A DNA stretch of 55,920 nucleotides from Arcicella rosea (GCF_014204325.1 NZ_JACHKT010000035.1:1-55920), one strand, 5' to 3'; numbered from the stretch's first letter, positions 9,189 through 18,016 are shown. Notes: a model not told the origin generated them from the sequence alone. Numbers and translations are program-made.

Positions 9189-10916
9189 ATGAAAAGAATA
9201 TATTTTAGTTTAAAAAAATCAATAACCCTAATGAGTTTTGCAGTCTTTATGCTCATTAGTCAATCTTGTTCAGACTTACTGAAAGAAGAAATAGTGTCGG
9301 GCGTTGGTAATGATTATATCAATACTCCTGCTGGATTCAATGCTGCCATAAATTCTGCTTATGCGTCATTGAGAGGATTTTATGGAACTCAAATGGGGCT
9401 AACCGTAACGGAGTATGGGACAGATTTATATGCCACAGGTGCCGATGGAAGTTATAAAGGCTTTCACTTCTATGACTCACAATTAAATTCACAAGTGGAT
9501 TGGTTAAAGTTAATTTGGGATGAATTGTATAGAGGTATCAATACTTGTAATGCAGTTATTGAAAGAGCTCCACAAGCAGCTGGTATATCTGATGCTTTGA
9601 AAAAACAGAGAGTAGCAGAAATGAAGTTTTTAAGGGGGCATCATTATTTCCTTTTGTTGCAACAATGGGGAGCAGTAGATTTAAGATTGACTGAAACCTT
9701 AGTCCCAACAAAAGTTACGAAAAGAGCAACCGAAGCACAAATGTATACCGCCATTATTTCGGATCTTGAAGGAGCATTGCCAGATTTGGAAAATAAAGCA
9801 AAATCATCTGATTATGGTCGTGCAACTAAGGCGGCAGCAGAACATTTATTGGCTCGGGTATATTTGGCAAAAGCAACCTCTTCGGTAAAAGCTGCCGATG
9901 ATTACACAAAAGCTGCTACTTATGCTCAAAATGTAATTTCTAATTATGGATTCAAATTATTACCTGATTTTGCGAGTGTATTCACTCAAGGTGCTGGTGA
10001 AATTAATGACGAGGTGATTTTTGCTGTTCAATACACAACTGACCCAGCAACAAACTTAGCACCAGCACCCTTAAATAATGGTCAACCAAGTGGTGATGGA
10101 AATACGCAGGGAAATAACCTTCATCTATTTTTCGGGATGCAATATGACACTCAGGCAGGTATGACACGGGATATTTTTTACGGCAGACCTTTCAAGCGTT
10201 TACGTCCTACAAAATACGCTCTTGAAACTGTTTTTGCTCTTGATAATCGTGTGAACGATTCTCGTTATAAAAAATCTTTTAGAGACACATGGTTGAGTAA
10301 TAACCCTGGAACTTACAACACGGCATTTGATAATTCAAAAGCTAAAGTTACCTACAAAGCTGGGGATACTGCCATTTATATTCCTGGATATGAAATGCCA
10401 TTAGCTGAAAGAGCTAAAAAACCTTATCAAGTATTAGTGCCAAGTGCTTACAATGAAGCTCTTTTCCCGACGTTGGTGAAGTTTATGGATCCACTTCGTC
10501 CTGATAGAACTTATGCACCGGGTAGCCGTGACTTCTTGGCATTTCGTTTGGCGGATACTTATTTGATGTTGGCTGAAGCATTGTTATTTCAAGGAAAAAC
10601 TGCTGAGGCTACTGCAGCAGTAAATGTTGTTCGTCGTCGTGCTGCTTGGCCAGGTAAAACAACCGCAATGGAAATAACGTCTGCACAAATGACTTTTGAC
10701 TTTTTGATGGACGAACGTGGACGTGAATTAGCAGGAGAACAAATTCGTTGGATGGACTTAAAACGTTGGGGTAAATTAGTGGAAAGAGTAAAATTAGCAA
10801 ATCCGCAAGCAGCTGGTAATGTGAAAGATTTTCATAATTTACGTCCAATTCCACAATCACAAATTGATAGAACAGATGGAGGAGCAACAGCATTTCCTCA
10901 GAATAATGGATATTAA
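9189..10916 (+). CDS. SusD/RagB-family surface lipoprotein
   Basis: 575 residues from the ATG at 9189, which gives a proper lipoprotein signal (hydrophobic stretch then LISQSC, acylated Cys). The upstream in-frame TTG at 9159 adds 10 unlikely residues. SusD features are the N-terminal LLKEEIVSG segment, the TPR helices (LIWDELYRGINTCNAVIERA, RVAEMKFLRGHHYFLLLQQWG) and the C-terminal domain with FRLADTYLMLAEALL and DERGRELAGEQIRWMDLKRW. It acts as the lid that captures ligand for the SusC barrel encoded just upstream. The pair is closed by the palindrome at 10932-10985, so the locus carries no further enzyme genes in the same transcript. Confidence 0.95.
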   Translation: MKRIYFSLKKSITLMSFAVFMLISQSCSDLLKEEIVSGVGNDYINTPAGFNAAINSAYASLRGFYGTQMGLTVTEYGTDLYATGADGSYKGFHFYDSQLNSQVDWLKLIWDELYRGINTCNAVIERAPQAAGISDALKKQRVAEMKFLRGHHYFLLLQQWGAVDLRLTETLVPTKVTKRATEAQMYTAIISDLEGALPDLENKAKSSDYGRATKAAAEHLLARVYLAKATSSVKAADDYTKAATYAQNVISNYGFKLLPDFASVFTQGAGEINDEVIFAVQYTTDPATNLAPAPLNNGQPSGDGNTQGNNLHLFFGMQYDTQAGMTRDIFYGRPFKRLRPTKYALETVFALDNRVNDSRYKKSFRDTWLSNNPGTYNTAFDNSKAKVTYKAGDTAIYIPGYEMPLAERAKKPYQVLVPSAYNEALFPTLVKFMDPLRPDRTYAPGSRDFLAFRLADTYLMLAEALLFQGKTAEATAAVNVVRRRAAWPGKTTAMEITSAQMTFDFLMDERGRELAGEQIRWMDLKRWGKLVERVKLANPQAAGNVKDFHNLRPIPQSQIDRTDGGATAFPQNNGY

Positions 10917-10931
10917 TTGAGTGTTTAAATA

Positions 10932-10985
10932 TTATTAAAAGAAAAGGGGAAATTGAAATTTCAATTTCCCCTTTTCTTTTAATAA
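10932..10985. terminator. Very long perfect palindrome, bidirectional terminator
   Basis: 54 bases are perfectly self-complementary without a loop (arms 10932-10958 and 10959-10985; centre ttgaaatttcaa, flanked by gaaaagggg/ccccttttc). It lies between the end of susD (plus) and the end of the decarboxylase gene (minus). Either transcript would form a hairpin ending in a T-rich arm, so termination in both directions is the simplest role. Confidence 0.8.
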
Positions 10986-11011
10986 GCATTCTGTATTTGA
11001 GTTTCTACAAT

Positions 11012-12148
11012 CTAACTAAGACGGTCTTTAAAGCTTTCATAACCAAAAGATTTAATCAAATCAAAAGTATCATCTTCTCTCCAAATACCAATTGAAGGCA
11101 AGTTTACGCCATTGAAAGTTGTCGTTTTTACCATCGTATAATGAATCATATCATCAAAAACGATTGAATCTCCGATTTTTAAAGGCTCATCGAATGAGTA
11201 ATCTCCGTAAAAATCACCTGCTAGACAAGTCATTCCACCAAAACGATAAGTATGTTTGCCCGCTACTGGTTCTTGATGTGCTCCTAAAATTTTAGGTTTA
11301 TAAGGCATTTCTAAAGTATCGGGCATGTGTGCTGCAAAACTTACATCCAAAATTGCCACATTAATTCCTTGAGAATCAAGAATATCAAGGACTGTTGACG
11401 TCAAGTAACCTGTTCTCCAACCCACGGCTGAACCTGGCTCTAAAATGATTTTTAGATTTGGAAATCTATTTTTCAAACCCTTTAAAACACTGATTAAATG
11501 TTCTGGCTCATAATCGGCACGAGTAATCAAATGTCCTCCGCCTAAATTCAACCATTTGGCTTGTTTTAATAAGTCTCCAAAACGTTCTTCAATGGCTTTT
11601 AAAGTACGTTCCAAAGTATAAGAATCGTTTTCGCATAAAGTATGTGAATGCAACCCTTCAATACCTTCGGGCAAAGTATCGCCTAATTGATTACGAGTAA
11701 TTCCCAAACGAGAACCCGCAATACAAGGATTATACATGTCTGTTTCTACTTCAGAATATTGAGGGTTGATACGAAGTCCACAGCTAATACCGTTTGCAAT
11801 TGATTTTTCTTTGAATTTTTCAAACTGATTCAAAGAGTTAAAAGAAATATGCGAAGAGTAAGAAAGTAATTCATCAAATTCTTTATCTAAATATGCTGGA
11901 GAATATACATGAGCCTTTGAACCCATTTCTTCAAAAGCCAAACGTGCTTCGTGTAAAGAGCTTGCCGTAGCTCCAGCCAAATACTGTCGAACCATCGGAA
12001 ATGTAGAGAACATCGAAAAGCCTTTTAAAGCACAGATGATTTCGATTCCTGCTTGTTGCTGAACGTATTGTAAAAGCTCTAAATTTTTACGTAATAACCT
12101 ATCTTCTAATACATAACAAGGAGAAGGTATTTGTGAGAAATCAATCAT
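11012..12148 (-). CDS. nspC: Carboxynorspermidine/carboxyspermidine decarboxylase
   Basis: 378 residues, the usual length of this fold-III (alanine racemase-like) PLP decarboxylase. The PLP lysine is in CALKGFSMF near residue 42. The family's substrate and cofactor segments are visible as HSHTLCE, WLNLGGGHLI, LEPGSAVGWRTGYL and GGMTCLAGDFYGDY. It removes CO2 from carboxyspermidine or carboxynorspermidine, the last step of the alternative spermidine pathway that starts from aspartate semialdehyde. The matching dehydrogenase is encoded 960 bases upstream on the same strand (13109-14323), interrupted by an Rpn-family gene. A hairpin at 12218-12245 lies between the Rpn gene and this one, so it may need its own promoter. 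The product is cytoplasmic. Confidence 0.92.
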   Translation of the reverse strand: MIDFSQIPSPCYVLEDRLLRKNLELLQYVQQQAGIEIICALKGFSMFSTFPMVRQYLAGATASSLHEARLAFEEMGSKAHVYSPAYLDKEFDELLSYSSHISFNSLNQFEKFKEKSIANGISCGLRINPQYSEVETDMYNPCIAGSRLGITRNQLGDTLPEGIEGLHSHTLCENDSYTLERTLKAIEERFGDLLKQAKWLNLGGGHLITRADYEPEHLISVLKGLKNRFPNLKIILEPGSAVGWRTGYLTSTVLDILDSQGINVAILDVSFAAHMPDTLEMPYKPKILGAHQEPVAGKHTYRFGGMTCLAGDFYGDYSFDEPLKIGDSIVFDDMIHYTMVKTTTFNGVNLPSIGIWREDDTFDLIKSFGYESFKDRLS

Positions 12149-12217
12149 ATTAAATTGAAATTGATTATCAGGAAAGTAGTTTACTTACCGTTGATTGTAT
12201 AATTCTTTGTTATTAAA

Positions 12218-12245
12218 ATTGCCCGCATTTTTCAACACGGGCAAT
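12218..12245 (-). terminator. Hairpin between the Rpn gene and nspC
   Basis: An 8-bp stem attgcccg/cgggcaat (12218-12225 with 12238-12245) and a 12-base loop. On the minus strand it is followed by TTTTAATAA. It lies 23 bases after the stop of the Rpn-family gene and about 70 bases before the start of nspC. Confidence 0.55.
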
Positions 12246-12267
12246 GGATTTTATCATTTTGATGTAA

Positions 12268-13119
12268 TTATAAGCTCTTTTTAATGTTTTCTACTTTAGC
12301 TATTGGCACTTTTAGCGTTTCAGCAATCTGAGCAACGGTCAGTAAATTTGACAATAGTAATTGTTTAATATTGTCGTTAAGTGTTTTTTCTTTACCTCTT
12401 GCTTCACCTCTTGCTTCACCCTTTGCTTCGCCTTTTGCTTCACCTTTATTCATACCTTGTATGAAACGGATGTCTGTTTCTAAATCATAAACTATTGGCA
12501 TATTAGTCGTCTGTTTGATAGTTTCTTCTTGTAAATCACGAAGTTTTGATAAAACCTCTAATTGCTTCATATATTTTCCAAAACGATTCTGTCCTTTTAA
12601 TAGTTCGTCTAATTTATTCAAAATCTTATGAATGACTTTTTCAGGTGAAGTATTTTTGAAGTTGCAAAGAATCGATAAAATTACTTCTTCTGGAATTTCA
12701 GATTTAAGAAAATATTCGTAATCAAATTCATGAATATCAATAATTTCATATTCAAAAGTTAATCCTTGACTAACCAAATGGTTCGTCATTCGTTTGTGTT
12801 TATTTTTACCAATGTATAGCACAAATTGACGAACATCTGATTTATATTTTCTTAAAAGTAATGATTTATACTCCAGCATTCTATAAACCATGTCTTTTTC
12901 ATCAATCGACTGGAACTCAATTTGTAGAATATAGCTCTGACTTTCTCCTATTTCTTTCACCTTTTTCAAAAAATCAGGCTTTCTTTCAATAGTTGTATGT
13001 AAGTCATCTTTAATAGTGGTGTATTTTGCTCCAGTTAAACCTAATAACTTCTGAGCAAAAGGAAGGAGAATAGGTTCAATATTCTCCTTTAAAATCCTAT
13101 CGTATTCATTAATACTCAT
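12268..13119 (-). CDS. Rpn-family (PD-(D/E)XK) recombination-promoting nuclease
   Basis: 283 residues from the ATG at 13119 (MSINEYDRILKENIEPILLP). An ATG at 13161 would overlap the neighbour by 53 bases instead of 11. Family marks are the N-terminal YDRILKENIEP, the nuclease core with KPDFLKK and ILQIEFQS (Asp, then ExQ of the PD-(D/E)XK fold), YRMLEYKSLLLRKY, and a C-terminal helical tail after a GEAKGEARGEARG repeat. That repeat is encoded by four 12-bp units at 12395-12442. Rpn proteins are DNA endonucleases with recombination-promoting activity and variable C-terminal tails. The gene overlaps the end of the dehydrogenase gene (translational coupling) and interrupts an otherwise functional polyamine pair, so it is probably a later insertion. 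Confidence 0.8.
   Translation of the reverse strand: MSINEYDRILKENIEPILLPFAQKLLGLTGAKYTTIKDDLHTTIERKPDFLKKVKEIGESQSYILQIEFQSIDEKDMVYRMLEYKSLLLRKYKSDVRQFVLYIGKNKHKRMTNHLVSQGLTFEYEIIDIHEFDYEYFLKSEIPEEVILSILCNFKNTSPEKVIHKILNKLDELLKGQNRFGKYMKQLEVLSKLRDLQEETIKQTTNMPIVYDLETDIRFIQGMNKGEAKGEAKGEARGEARGKEKTLNDNIKQLLLSNLLTVAQIAETLKVPIAKVENIKKSL
12395..12442 (-). repeat. Four 12-bp tandem repeats inside the Rpn-family gene
   Basis: Units at 12395, 12407, 12419 and 12431 read as variants of cctcttgcttca on the plus strand and encode GEAK/GEAR on the minus strand. Gain or loss of a unit keeps the reading frame and would lengthen or shorten the linker between nuclease core and C-terminal helix. Confidence 0.85.
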
Positions 13120-14323
13120 GCGGAAGTGTTCCGTTGATTTCCTCGTTCCAAGGTAAACCATGAATATTCAACATTGCCATAAATGGATCTGGATCTAATT
13201 CTTCACAATTCCAAACGCCTGGCTTCATCCATTCACCAGTTATCATCATCATGGCACCAATCATTGCTGGTACGCCTGTTGTATAACTTACACCCTGAGC
13301 TTGTACTTCTTTCCAACAATCTTGGTGTTTGCAATTGTTCCAAACATAATATGTTTTTTCAGCGCCGTCTTTAATACCTTTAATTTGACAACCGATTGAA
13401 GTTTCGCCTGTGTAGTTTTCTCCTAAAGAACCTGGTTCTGGAAGTACAGCTTTTAAAAATTCAAGTGGTACAATATCAATTCCTTGGAATTTGATGGGTG
13501 CGATGGATGTCATTCCAACATTTTCCAATACTTGTAAATGTGTAATATATTGTTGCCCGAAAGTCATCCAAAATCTTGCACGTTTTAAAGTAGGGAAGTT
13601 TTTCACCAATGATTCTAACTCTTCATGGTATAAAACATAAGATTCTTTTGGCCCGATGCCTGGGTATTCAATTGCTTTATGAATAGACATTGCTGGAATT
13701 TCTACCCATTCTCCATTTTCCCAGTAACGACCCGCTTGAGTAATCTCACGAATGTTAATTTCAGGGTTAAAGTTAGTAGCAAAAGCTTTTCCGTGGTCGC
13801 CAGCATTACAGTCGATAATGTCCAAATAGTGCATTTCATCGAAATGGTGCTTGTTTGCATAAGCTGTATAAACTTGAGTAACGCCCGGGTCGAACCCGCA
13901 ACCTAGTAAAGCCATCAAGCCAGCTTCTTTAAAGCGTTCTTGATAAGCCCATTGCCAAGAATATTCAAATTTAGCAACATCTTTAGGCTCGTAATTAGCA
14001 GTATCCATGTAATGTACTCCTGTTTCCAAACAAGCATCCATGATTGTTAAATCTTGGTATGGAAGTGCTACGTTGATTACCATGAATGGTTTTACTTGAT
14101 TAATTAAAGCAACCAATTCAGGAACATTATCAGCATCAACTTGAGCAGTTTCTACTTTAGTTGGTAAACCTATTTTAGCACATTCTTCAGCGATAGCATC
14201 ACATTTACGTTTTGTACGGCTGGCTAAAACTACCTCAGAAAATACTTCTGGATTCATGGCACATTTCTTTACTACTACGTTTCCTACGCCACCTGCACCA
14301 ATAATTAAAACTTTCTTACCCAT
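13109..14323 (-). CDS. Carboxynorspermidine/carboxyspermidine dehydrogenase (saccharopine dehydrogenase family)
   Basis: 404 residues from the ATG at 14323. MGKKVLIIGAGGVGNVV gives the Rossmann GxGGxG at the very N-terminus, whereas an earlier in-frame ATG (14386) adds 21 unlikely residues. Family segments are VVLASRTKRKCD, INVALPYQDLTIMDACLETG, ALLGCGFDPGVTQVYTAY and the C-terminal WKEVQAQGVSYTTGVPAMIGA. It condenses aspartate semialdehyde with putrescine or diaminopropane using NADPH, giving the carboxylated polyamine that NspC then decarboxylates. It is first in the minus-strand unit, and the Rpn-family gene overlaps its last 11 bases. The exact polyamine (spermidine or norspermidine) cannot be read from sequence; spermidine via this route is usual in Bacteroidota. 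Confidence 0.9.
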   Translation of the reverse strand: MGKKVLIIGAGGVGNVVVKKCAMNPEVFSEVVLASRTKRKCDAIAEECAKIGLPTKVETAQVDADNVPELVALINQVKPFMVINVALPYQDLTIMDACLETGVHYMDTANYEPKDVAKFEYSWQWAYQERFKEAGLMALLGCGFDPGVTQVYTAYANKHHFDEMHYLDIIDCNAGDHGKAFATNFNPEINIREITQAGRYWENGEWVEIPAMSIHKAIEYPGIGPKESYVLYHEELESLVKNFPTLKRARFWMTFGQQYITHLQVLENVGMTSIAPIKFQGIDIVPLEFLKAVLPEPGSLGENYTGETSIGCQIKGIKDGAEKTYYVWNNCKHQDCWKEVQAQGVSYTTGVPAMIGAMMMITGEWMKPGVWNCEELDPDPFMAMLNIHGLPWNEEINGTLPHEY

Positions 14324-14520
14324 TATTTTTTTGATGTTATCTGTTAGACGTTTATCACAAATACTTTTATTACCTATAATAAACATGAATATATCTGCAA
14401 AATTAGTTAAAGCTGAGAAATTATGGGAGATATATAGATTAAATTTGTATTGAGTAATTATAATTCTATAAATAGGCTTTGAAATGTATGTGCTAATGTT
14501 TGATAAAAAGAGTGAAAAAA

Positions 14521-15795
14521 ATGTTAGGCATGGACTATGTTAGGATTAAAAGTTTTGTACTTGTAAGTTTGTATTTTATCAACCGTTTCAGAAATTTTAA
14601 CGTTCTCTACGAAATGCTTCCAAATATTAGTCTCCTCTTTGCCAAATTCAATTATTTTGTCAGTAAGTATTTGCAAAATAAGTATTGGAATATTGGCGTT
14701 TGCCTACTGGTTTTTCTGGTTTTTTCTTTAATATATTTTCCAGAAGCTATTAGGAAAAGAGTAAACAATGACTGGCTAAGTATTGATCTTACAGTGCAAA
14801 AGTTTGTGAATGATAAAATTGAAAAGCCTTTACAACCAACTTTAAATTTCCCTTCTGAAGATCATTTTAGAAAGCGAGACCTGAGAATTACTCCTTATTT
14901 GTTGGCAAATATATTTGGGTTAAATGCTCTTCGATTATTCTATTTACAGATTTTATTACTTCCTGTTTTTATTTGGTTTTCAATCAGAATCATTTTTCGG
15001 GTCACCAAGAATGCTGCTTTGAGCTTTTGGGCAACCATTGCATTATTGTTTTCTTATGTTGGAAATTCATTTAATTACGATACGCTTTTTTACGATTCTT
15101 ACGCTTATCTTGGTTTATTGATTGCCCTGTATTTTTACAAAAAACCAATAAGTATTTTGTTTTTGTTAGCAAGTTATTTTGTTGATGAAAGAAGTATCGT
15201 TCCCTCTTTGATTATTCCCTTATTCGCTGGATTGGCTACTTTCCCTTTAGAGCAAACAACACAAGATTTTAAAACTACGTTTCAGAAATTATTTATCCAT
15301 AACAAATCATTTTGGATGGTTTTTATCAGTGTGTTGATTTATATTTTTATCAGAATTTTATTTTACAAAAATTATCATTTAGATACGCCTATCGGAAAAG
15401 ATAGTGGTGTTTCATTAGGATTAGGCTTTATCCATCGTACAAAAATTCCTTTTGCTATTTTCTCTTCATTAAAATTAAATTTACTTCTTATCTTATCTAC
15501 GTCTTTTTACTTAATCAAAAAGAAATATTACATAGTAGCACTTTGGTTTATTGGAATTTTTGTGGCTTGTTTTTTAGTAGGAACAGCCGTTGAAGATGTT
15601 ACAAGAAGTTTGGCTTATACTTTTTTACTTGTTTTTGTGGTCTATTTATTGGTAGGACAAACGAATGAAAAAGTGAGTAGGTTTATTTATTTCATTGCTT
15701 TGGTAAATATTTTAACGCCAACTTATTCATTATTGTCTAGTTTGTATAGAATAGAAGCTTTCAGTTGGTTTGTTCATTTTTCACAGAAATATTAA
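14521..15795 (+). CDS. Polytopic membrane protein of unknown function
   Basis: 424 residues from the first ATG (14521); a TTG at 14500 would add seven. About ten hydrophobic helices are visible, for example IGVCLLVFLVFSLIYF, SFWATIALLFSYVG, ISILFLLASYFV, YYIVALWFIGIFVACFLVG and YTFLLVFVVYLLVG. A loop of about 70 residues follows the first helix (RKRVNNDWLSIDLTVQKF...). The overall pattern of many helices and one early soluble loop resembles polytopic glycosyltransferase or polysaccharide-related membrane proteins, but no signature of such enzymes could be recognised. It is followed 35 bases later by the AEC transporter gene on the same strand. Location in the inner membrane is clear; role is unknown. 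Confidence 0.6.
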   Translation: MLGMDYVRIKSFVLVSLYFINRFRNFNVLYEMLPNISLLFAKFNYFVSKYLQNKYWNIGVCLLVFLVFSLIYFPEAIRKRVNNDWLSIDLTVQKFVNDKIEKPLQPTLNFPSEDHFRKRDLRITPYLLANIFGLNALRLFYLQILLLPVFIWFSIRIIFRVTKNAALSFWATIALLFSYVGNSFNYDTLFYDSYAYLGLLIALYFYKKPISILFLLASYFVDERSIVPSLIIPLFAGLATFPLEQTTQDFKTTFQKLFIHNKSFWMVFISVLIYIFIRILFYKNYHLDTPIGKDSGVSLGLGFIHRTKIPFAIFSSLKLNLLLILSTSFYLIKKKYYIVALWFIGIFVACFLVGTAVEDVTRSLAYTFLLVFVVYLLVGQTNEKVSRFIYFIALVNILTPTYSLLSSLYRIEAFSWFVHFSQKY

Positions 15796-15830
15796 TTCAC
15801 TAAATACGCTTTATTTTCTTTCTTATTTCC

Positions 15831-16760
15831 ATGAATCAAACTAATACTGTTTTTATTACTGCTTTGAGTATCATTTTGGTCGGATATTTTTTGAAACGCC
15901 AAAATATTGTTTCTGAAAAAGAGGGTAAAATTATTTCTAAATTGCTAATGCACACTACTTTCCCAGCGTTGATGTTTTTAACGATGAAACGTGTGCATTT
16001 TGAATTTAACCTCTTATTACTGCCAGTTATTTCTTTTTGCTTTTCATTGCTTACCATGTTTACAGCTGCGAAATTGTTTAAAAATCAAACGCAGAAAATG
16101 AAAGCAATTTTGATTATGGGAAGTGGAGGTTTTAATCTGGGGCTTTTTGCTTATCCATTGATTGAGGGCATTTGGGGACAAGCTGGAATGGTTTACGCTG
16201 CCATGTTTGATTTTGGAAATTCGTTCGCAGTTTTTGGCTTAGTTTATGGTACTGGCGTATTTATGTCGGATAGAAATGAAGGGGTAAGTATTTCACAAAA
16301 TGCCAAAAAAGCCATCCTGAAAATATTTACTTTGTTGCCTTTTCAAGCCATACTTTTGGGCGTTTTTGTAAACTTAGCAAAAATAGAAATTCCTACGATT
16401 GTGATTGATGTAATAGACGTAATGGCAAGAGGAAATAAAGTAATTGTTTTATTAATCATGGGAATTTATTTGAATATTTCTACTTCTGGAGAAATATTCA
16501 AAAAGGTGTCAAAAGTACTTCTAATTCGTTATTTCTGGGGATTTTTGTTAGGTTTTACCTTCTTTTACTTTCTGCCTGTAGAGCAATTGTATAGAAATGT
16601 ACTATTAATTGTTCTGATTATTCCTGTAGGGATGACAATTTTACCGTTTTCTGACGAATTAAATTACGATACCAAAATCGCTGGAATGCTGGTAAACGTT
16701 TCTATGCTGATAAGCTTCGCAATGATGTGGGCTTTGGTGATTGGGCTGAATTTAGCTTAG
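15831..16760 (+). CDS. AEC-family (auxin efflux carrier-like) transporter
   Basis: 309 residues, typical for the bacterial AEC family, with about ten membrane helices in two halves. The family pattern shows in the N-terminal ITALSIILVGYFLKRQNIVSEKEGKIISKLLMHTTFPALMF region, in GSGGFNLGLFAYPLIEGIWGQ and in the C-terminal half beginning LPFQAILLGVFVNLA. Members move small organic acids or similar solutes across the inner membrane; the substrate here is not predictable. The last four bases overlap the end of the convergent NlpC/P60 gene. Confidence 0.85.
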   Translation: MNQTNTVFITALSIILVGYFLKRQNIVSEKEGKIISKLLMHTTFPALMFLTMKRVHFEFNLLLLPVISFCFSLLTMFTAAKLFKNQTQKMKAILIMGSGGFNLGLFAYPLIEGIWGQAGMVYAAMFDFGNSFAVFGLVYGTGVFMSDRNEGVSISQNAKKAILKIFTLLPFQAILLGVFVNLAKIEIPTIVIDVIDVMARGNKVIVLLIMGIYLNISTSGEIFKKVSKVLLIRYFWGFLLGFTFFYFLPVEQLYRNVLLIVLIIPVGMTILPFSDELNYDTKIAGMLVNVSMLISFAMMWALVIGLNLA

Positions 16761-17311
16761 AACGGCCTACTTGCCTTGGCAAAACACCCCATCCAATATT
16801 TGCTGTAAAGATTGTCTTCTCTGATACCTTTTGATGAAGACGCATGAATAAACATTACTTCAGTTTTACTTTTTAGTTCTGTAATTAATCCAGCATGATT
16901 AATATTACTTACGTTGCCTTTATTGGTTACGAAAAAGACCCAATCGCCAGGACGAAGATCATCAATTGATATTTCTTTGCCAAAATCTGATTGTTGATAA
17001 GAAATTCGTGGAATTTTAAATCCTACTTGTGTATAAACACAGAATAATAAACCAGAACAATCCATTCCCTTTCTATCTGTTCCGCCCGCACGATATGGTA
17101 CTCCTGTGTAGCTTCTCGCTGCTGAAATTAAACTATTGATTGTTTTGGCATTGTAAGTTTTAGAAGTATTTGTTGCAGGTGCTGGTTTTGGACGAGTAAC
17201 CACAACGTTATTGTCTTCTTTTTTACGAAATAATTTACAAGAATCTAACAATACAACTACGCCAATTAGTACAGAAAAACGATAAAAAGTATTCAAATGG
17301 TTTTGTTTCAT
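16757..17311 (-). CDS. NlpC/P60 (C40) peptidoglycan peptidase lipoprotein
   Basis: 184 residues. A signal with a lipobox (VVVLLDSC) predicts membrane anchoring. The NlpC/P60 domain spans about residues 60-180: catalytic Cys in GMDCSGLLFCVYTQ, His in INHAGLITEL and the third polar residue His in MFIHASSSKGI. SYTGVPYRAGGTDRKG and LRPGDWVFF are the usual flanking motifs. Such enzymes cut D-gamma-glutamyl-diaminopimelate bonds in cell-wall peptides. The gene lies downstream of the DinB-family gene (23 bases) on the same strand and overlaps the convergent AEC transporter by 4 bases. Confidence 0.9.
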   Translation of the reverse strand: MKQNHLNTFYRFSVLIGVVVLLDSCKLFRKKEDNNVVVTRPKPAPATNTSKTYNAKTINSLISAARSYTGVPYRAGGTDRKGMDCSGLLFCVYTQVGFKIPRISYQQSDFGKEISIDDLRPGDWVFFVTNKGNVSNINHAGLITELKSKTEVMFIHASSSKGIREDNLYSKYWMGCFAKASRPF

Positions 17312-17334
17312 AAGGAATCAATAAAATAAATTTG

Positions 17335-17862
17335 TTAAAACTGGGTTGTTCCGTTCTGAGCATTTTTTAACATTTTTACGGTAACATAAAGTTGCCCAGT
17401 ATGGCGTTGAGTATGTTCAGCAGCATGAAAAAGCAATCCTAAAACATTCGTCGGTATTCGTTTTCTTCCGATTCCTCTTGTTTCCAACAATGTTTTTTCG
17501 TCAGTATTTTTTAACTGTGTCAATGCCTTGTTTACTTGGTTATTAAAACGTGTGAGTAATGACTTTACGTTTATATTGTATTGATTTTTTACTGATTCTA
17601 GTTGTAATAAATCTAACTGTTCTTCGCTCAACATCTGGTCGTTTGCATAAGTAAAAAGTCTGTCTAACACCCCTGATAAATGTTGTAAATGAAAAGCAAC
17701 AGAAGCACAATCCGAAGGAGATTCCCAAAGTAATTCTTCTGGAAAATCAATCATCATTAGATTTACTTCTTCACGTGCCTGCAAAATTGCATGAGCTACT
17801 GGTTGTAATAATGGAGCCAATCCAGCAATCGGCCCCCGCATCCATACTTCAAGGTTGTTCAT
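17335..17862 (-). CDS. DinB-family protein
   Basis: 175 residues forming a four-helix bundle. The metal-binding histidines typical of the DinB/YfiT fold are seen as FHLQHLSGVLDRLF near residue 58 and as LLFHAAEHTQRHTGQLYV near residue 150. Members are metal-dependent transferases (thiol or other small-molecule chemistry), mostly uncharacterised. It is probably the first gene of a two-gene unit with the downstream peptidase, though no functional link is evident. Confidence 0.8.
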   Translation of the reverse strand: MNNLEVWMRGPIAGLAPLLQPVAHAILQAREEVNLMMIDFPEELLWESPSDCASVAFHLQHLSGVLDRLFTYANDQMLSEEQLDLLQLESVKNQYNINVKSLLTRFNNQVNKALTQLKNTDEKTLLETRGIGRKRIPTNVLGLLFHAAEHTQRHTGQLYVTVKMLKNAQNGTTQF

Positions 17863-17871
17863 TTTATTTTT

Positions 17872-18009
17872 GGACTTTAGGATTGTTAGATTTGAAAGAC
17901 TTTAGGACTATATGATTATAAGACTTTAGGATTAAAAACAAATAAAGTGAACTATAGAATAGCCTCTTGAGTTCTTTTAAGTCCTAAAGTCCTAAAGTCC
18001 TAAAGTCCT
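17872..18009. repeat. Octamer repeats (gtcctaaa) with inverted copies
   Basis: The unit gtcctaaa occurs head-to-tail 3.6 times at 17981-18009. Its reverse complement (actttaggac/actttaggat) occurs three times at about 17874, 17900 and 17924. The block fills the gap between tex and the DinB gene and can fold as slipped hairpins of varying register. It may act as a terminator for tex or be a slippage-prone simple repeat. Confidence 0.7.
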
Positions 18010-18016
18010 GATAGAA

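Noticed and set aside
10609-10989. An antisense gene of 126 codons opposite the end of susD
   Set aside because: It lies entirely over well-supported susD coding sequence and the palindrome, and its translation has no recognisable features. It is a shadow frame.
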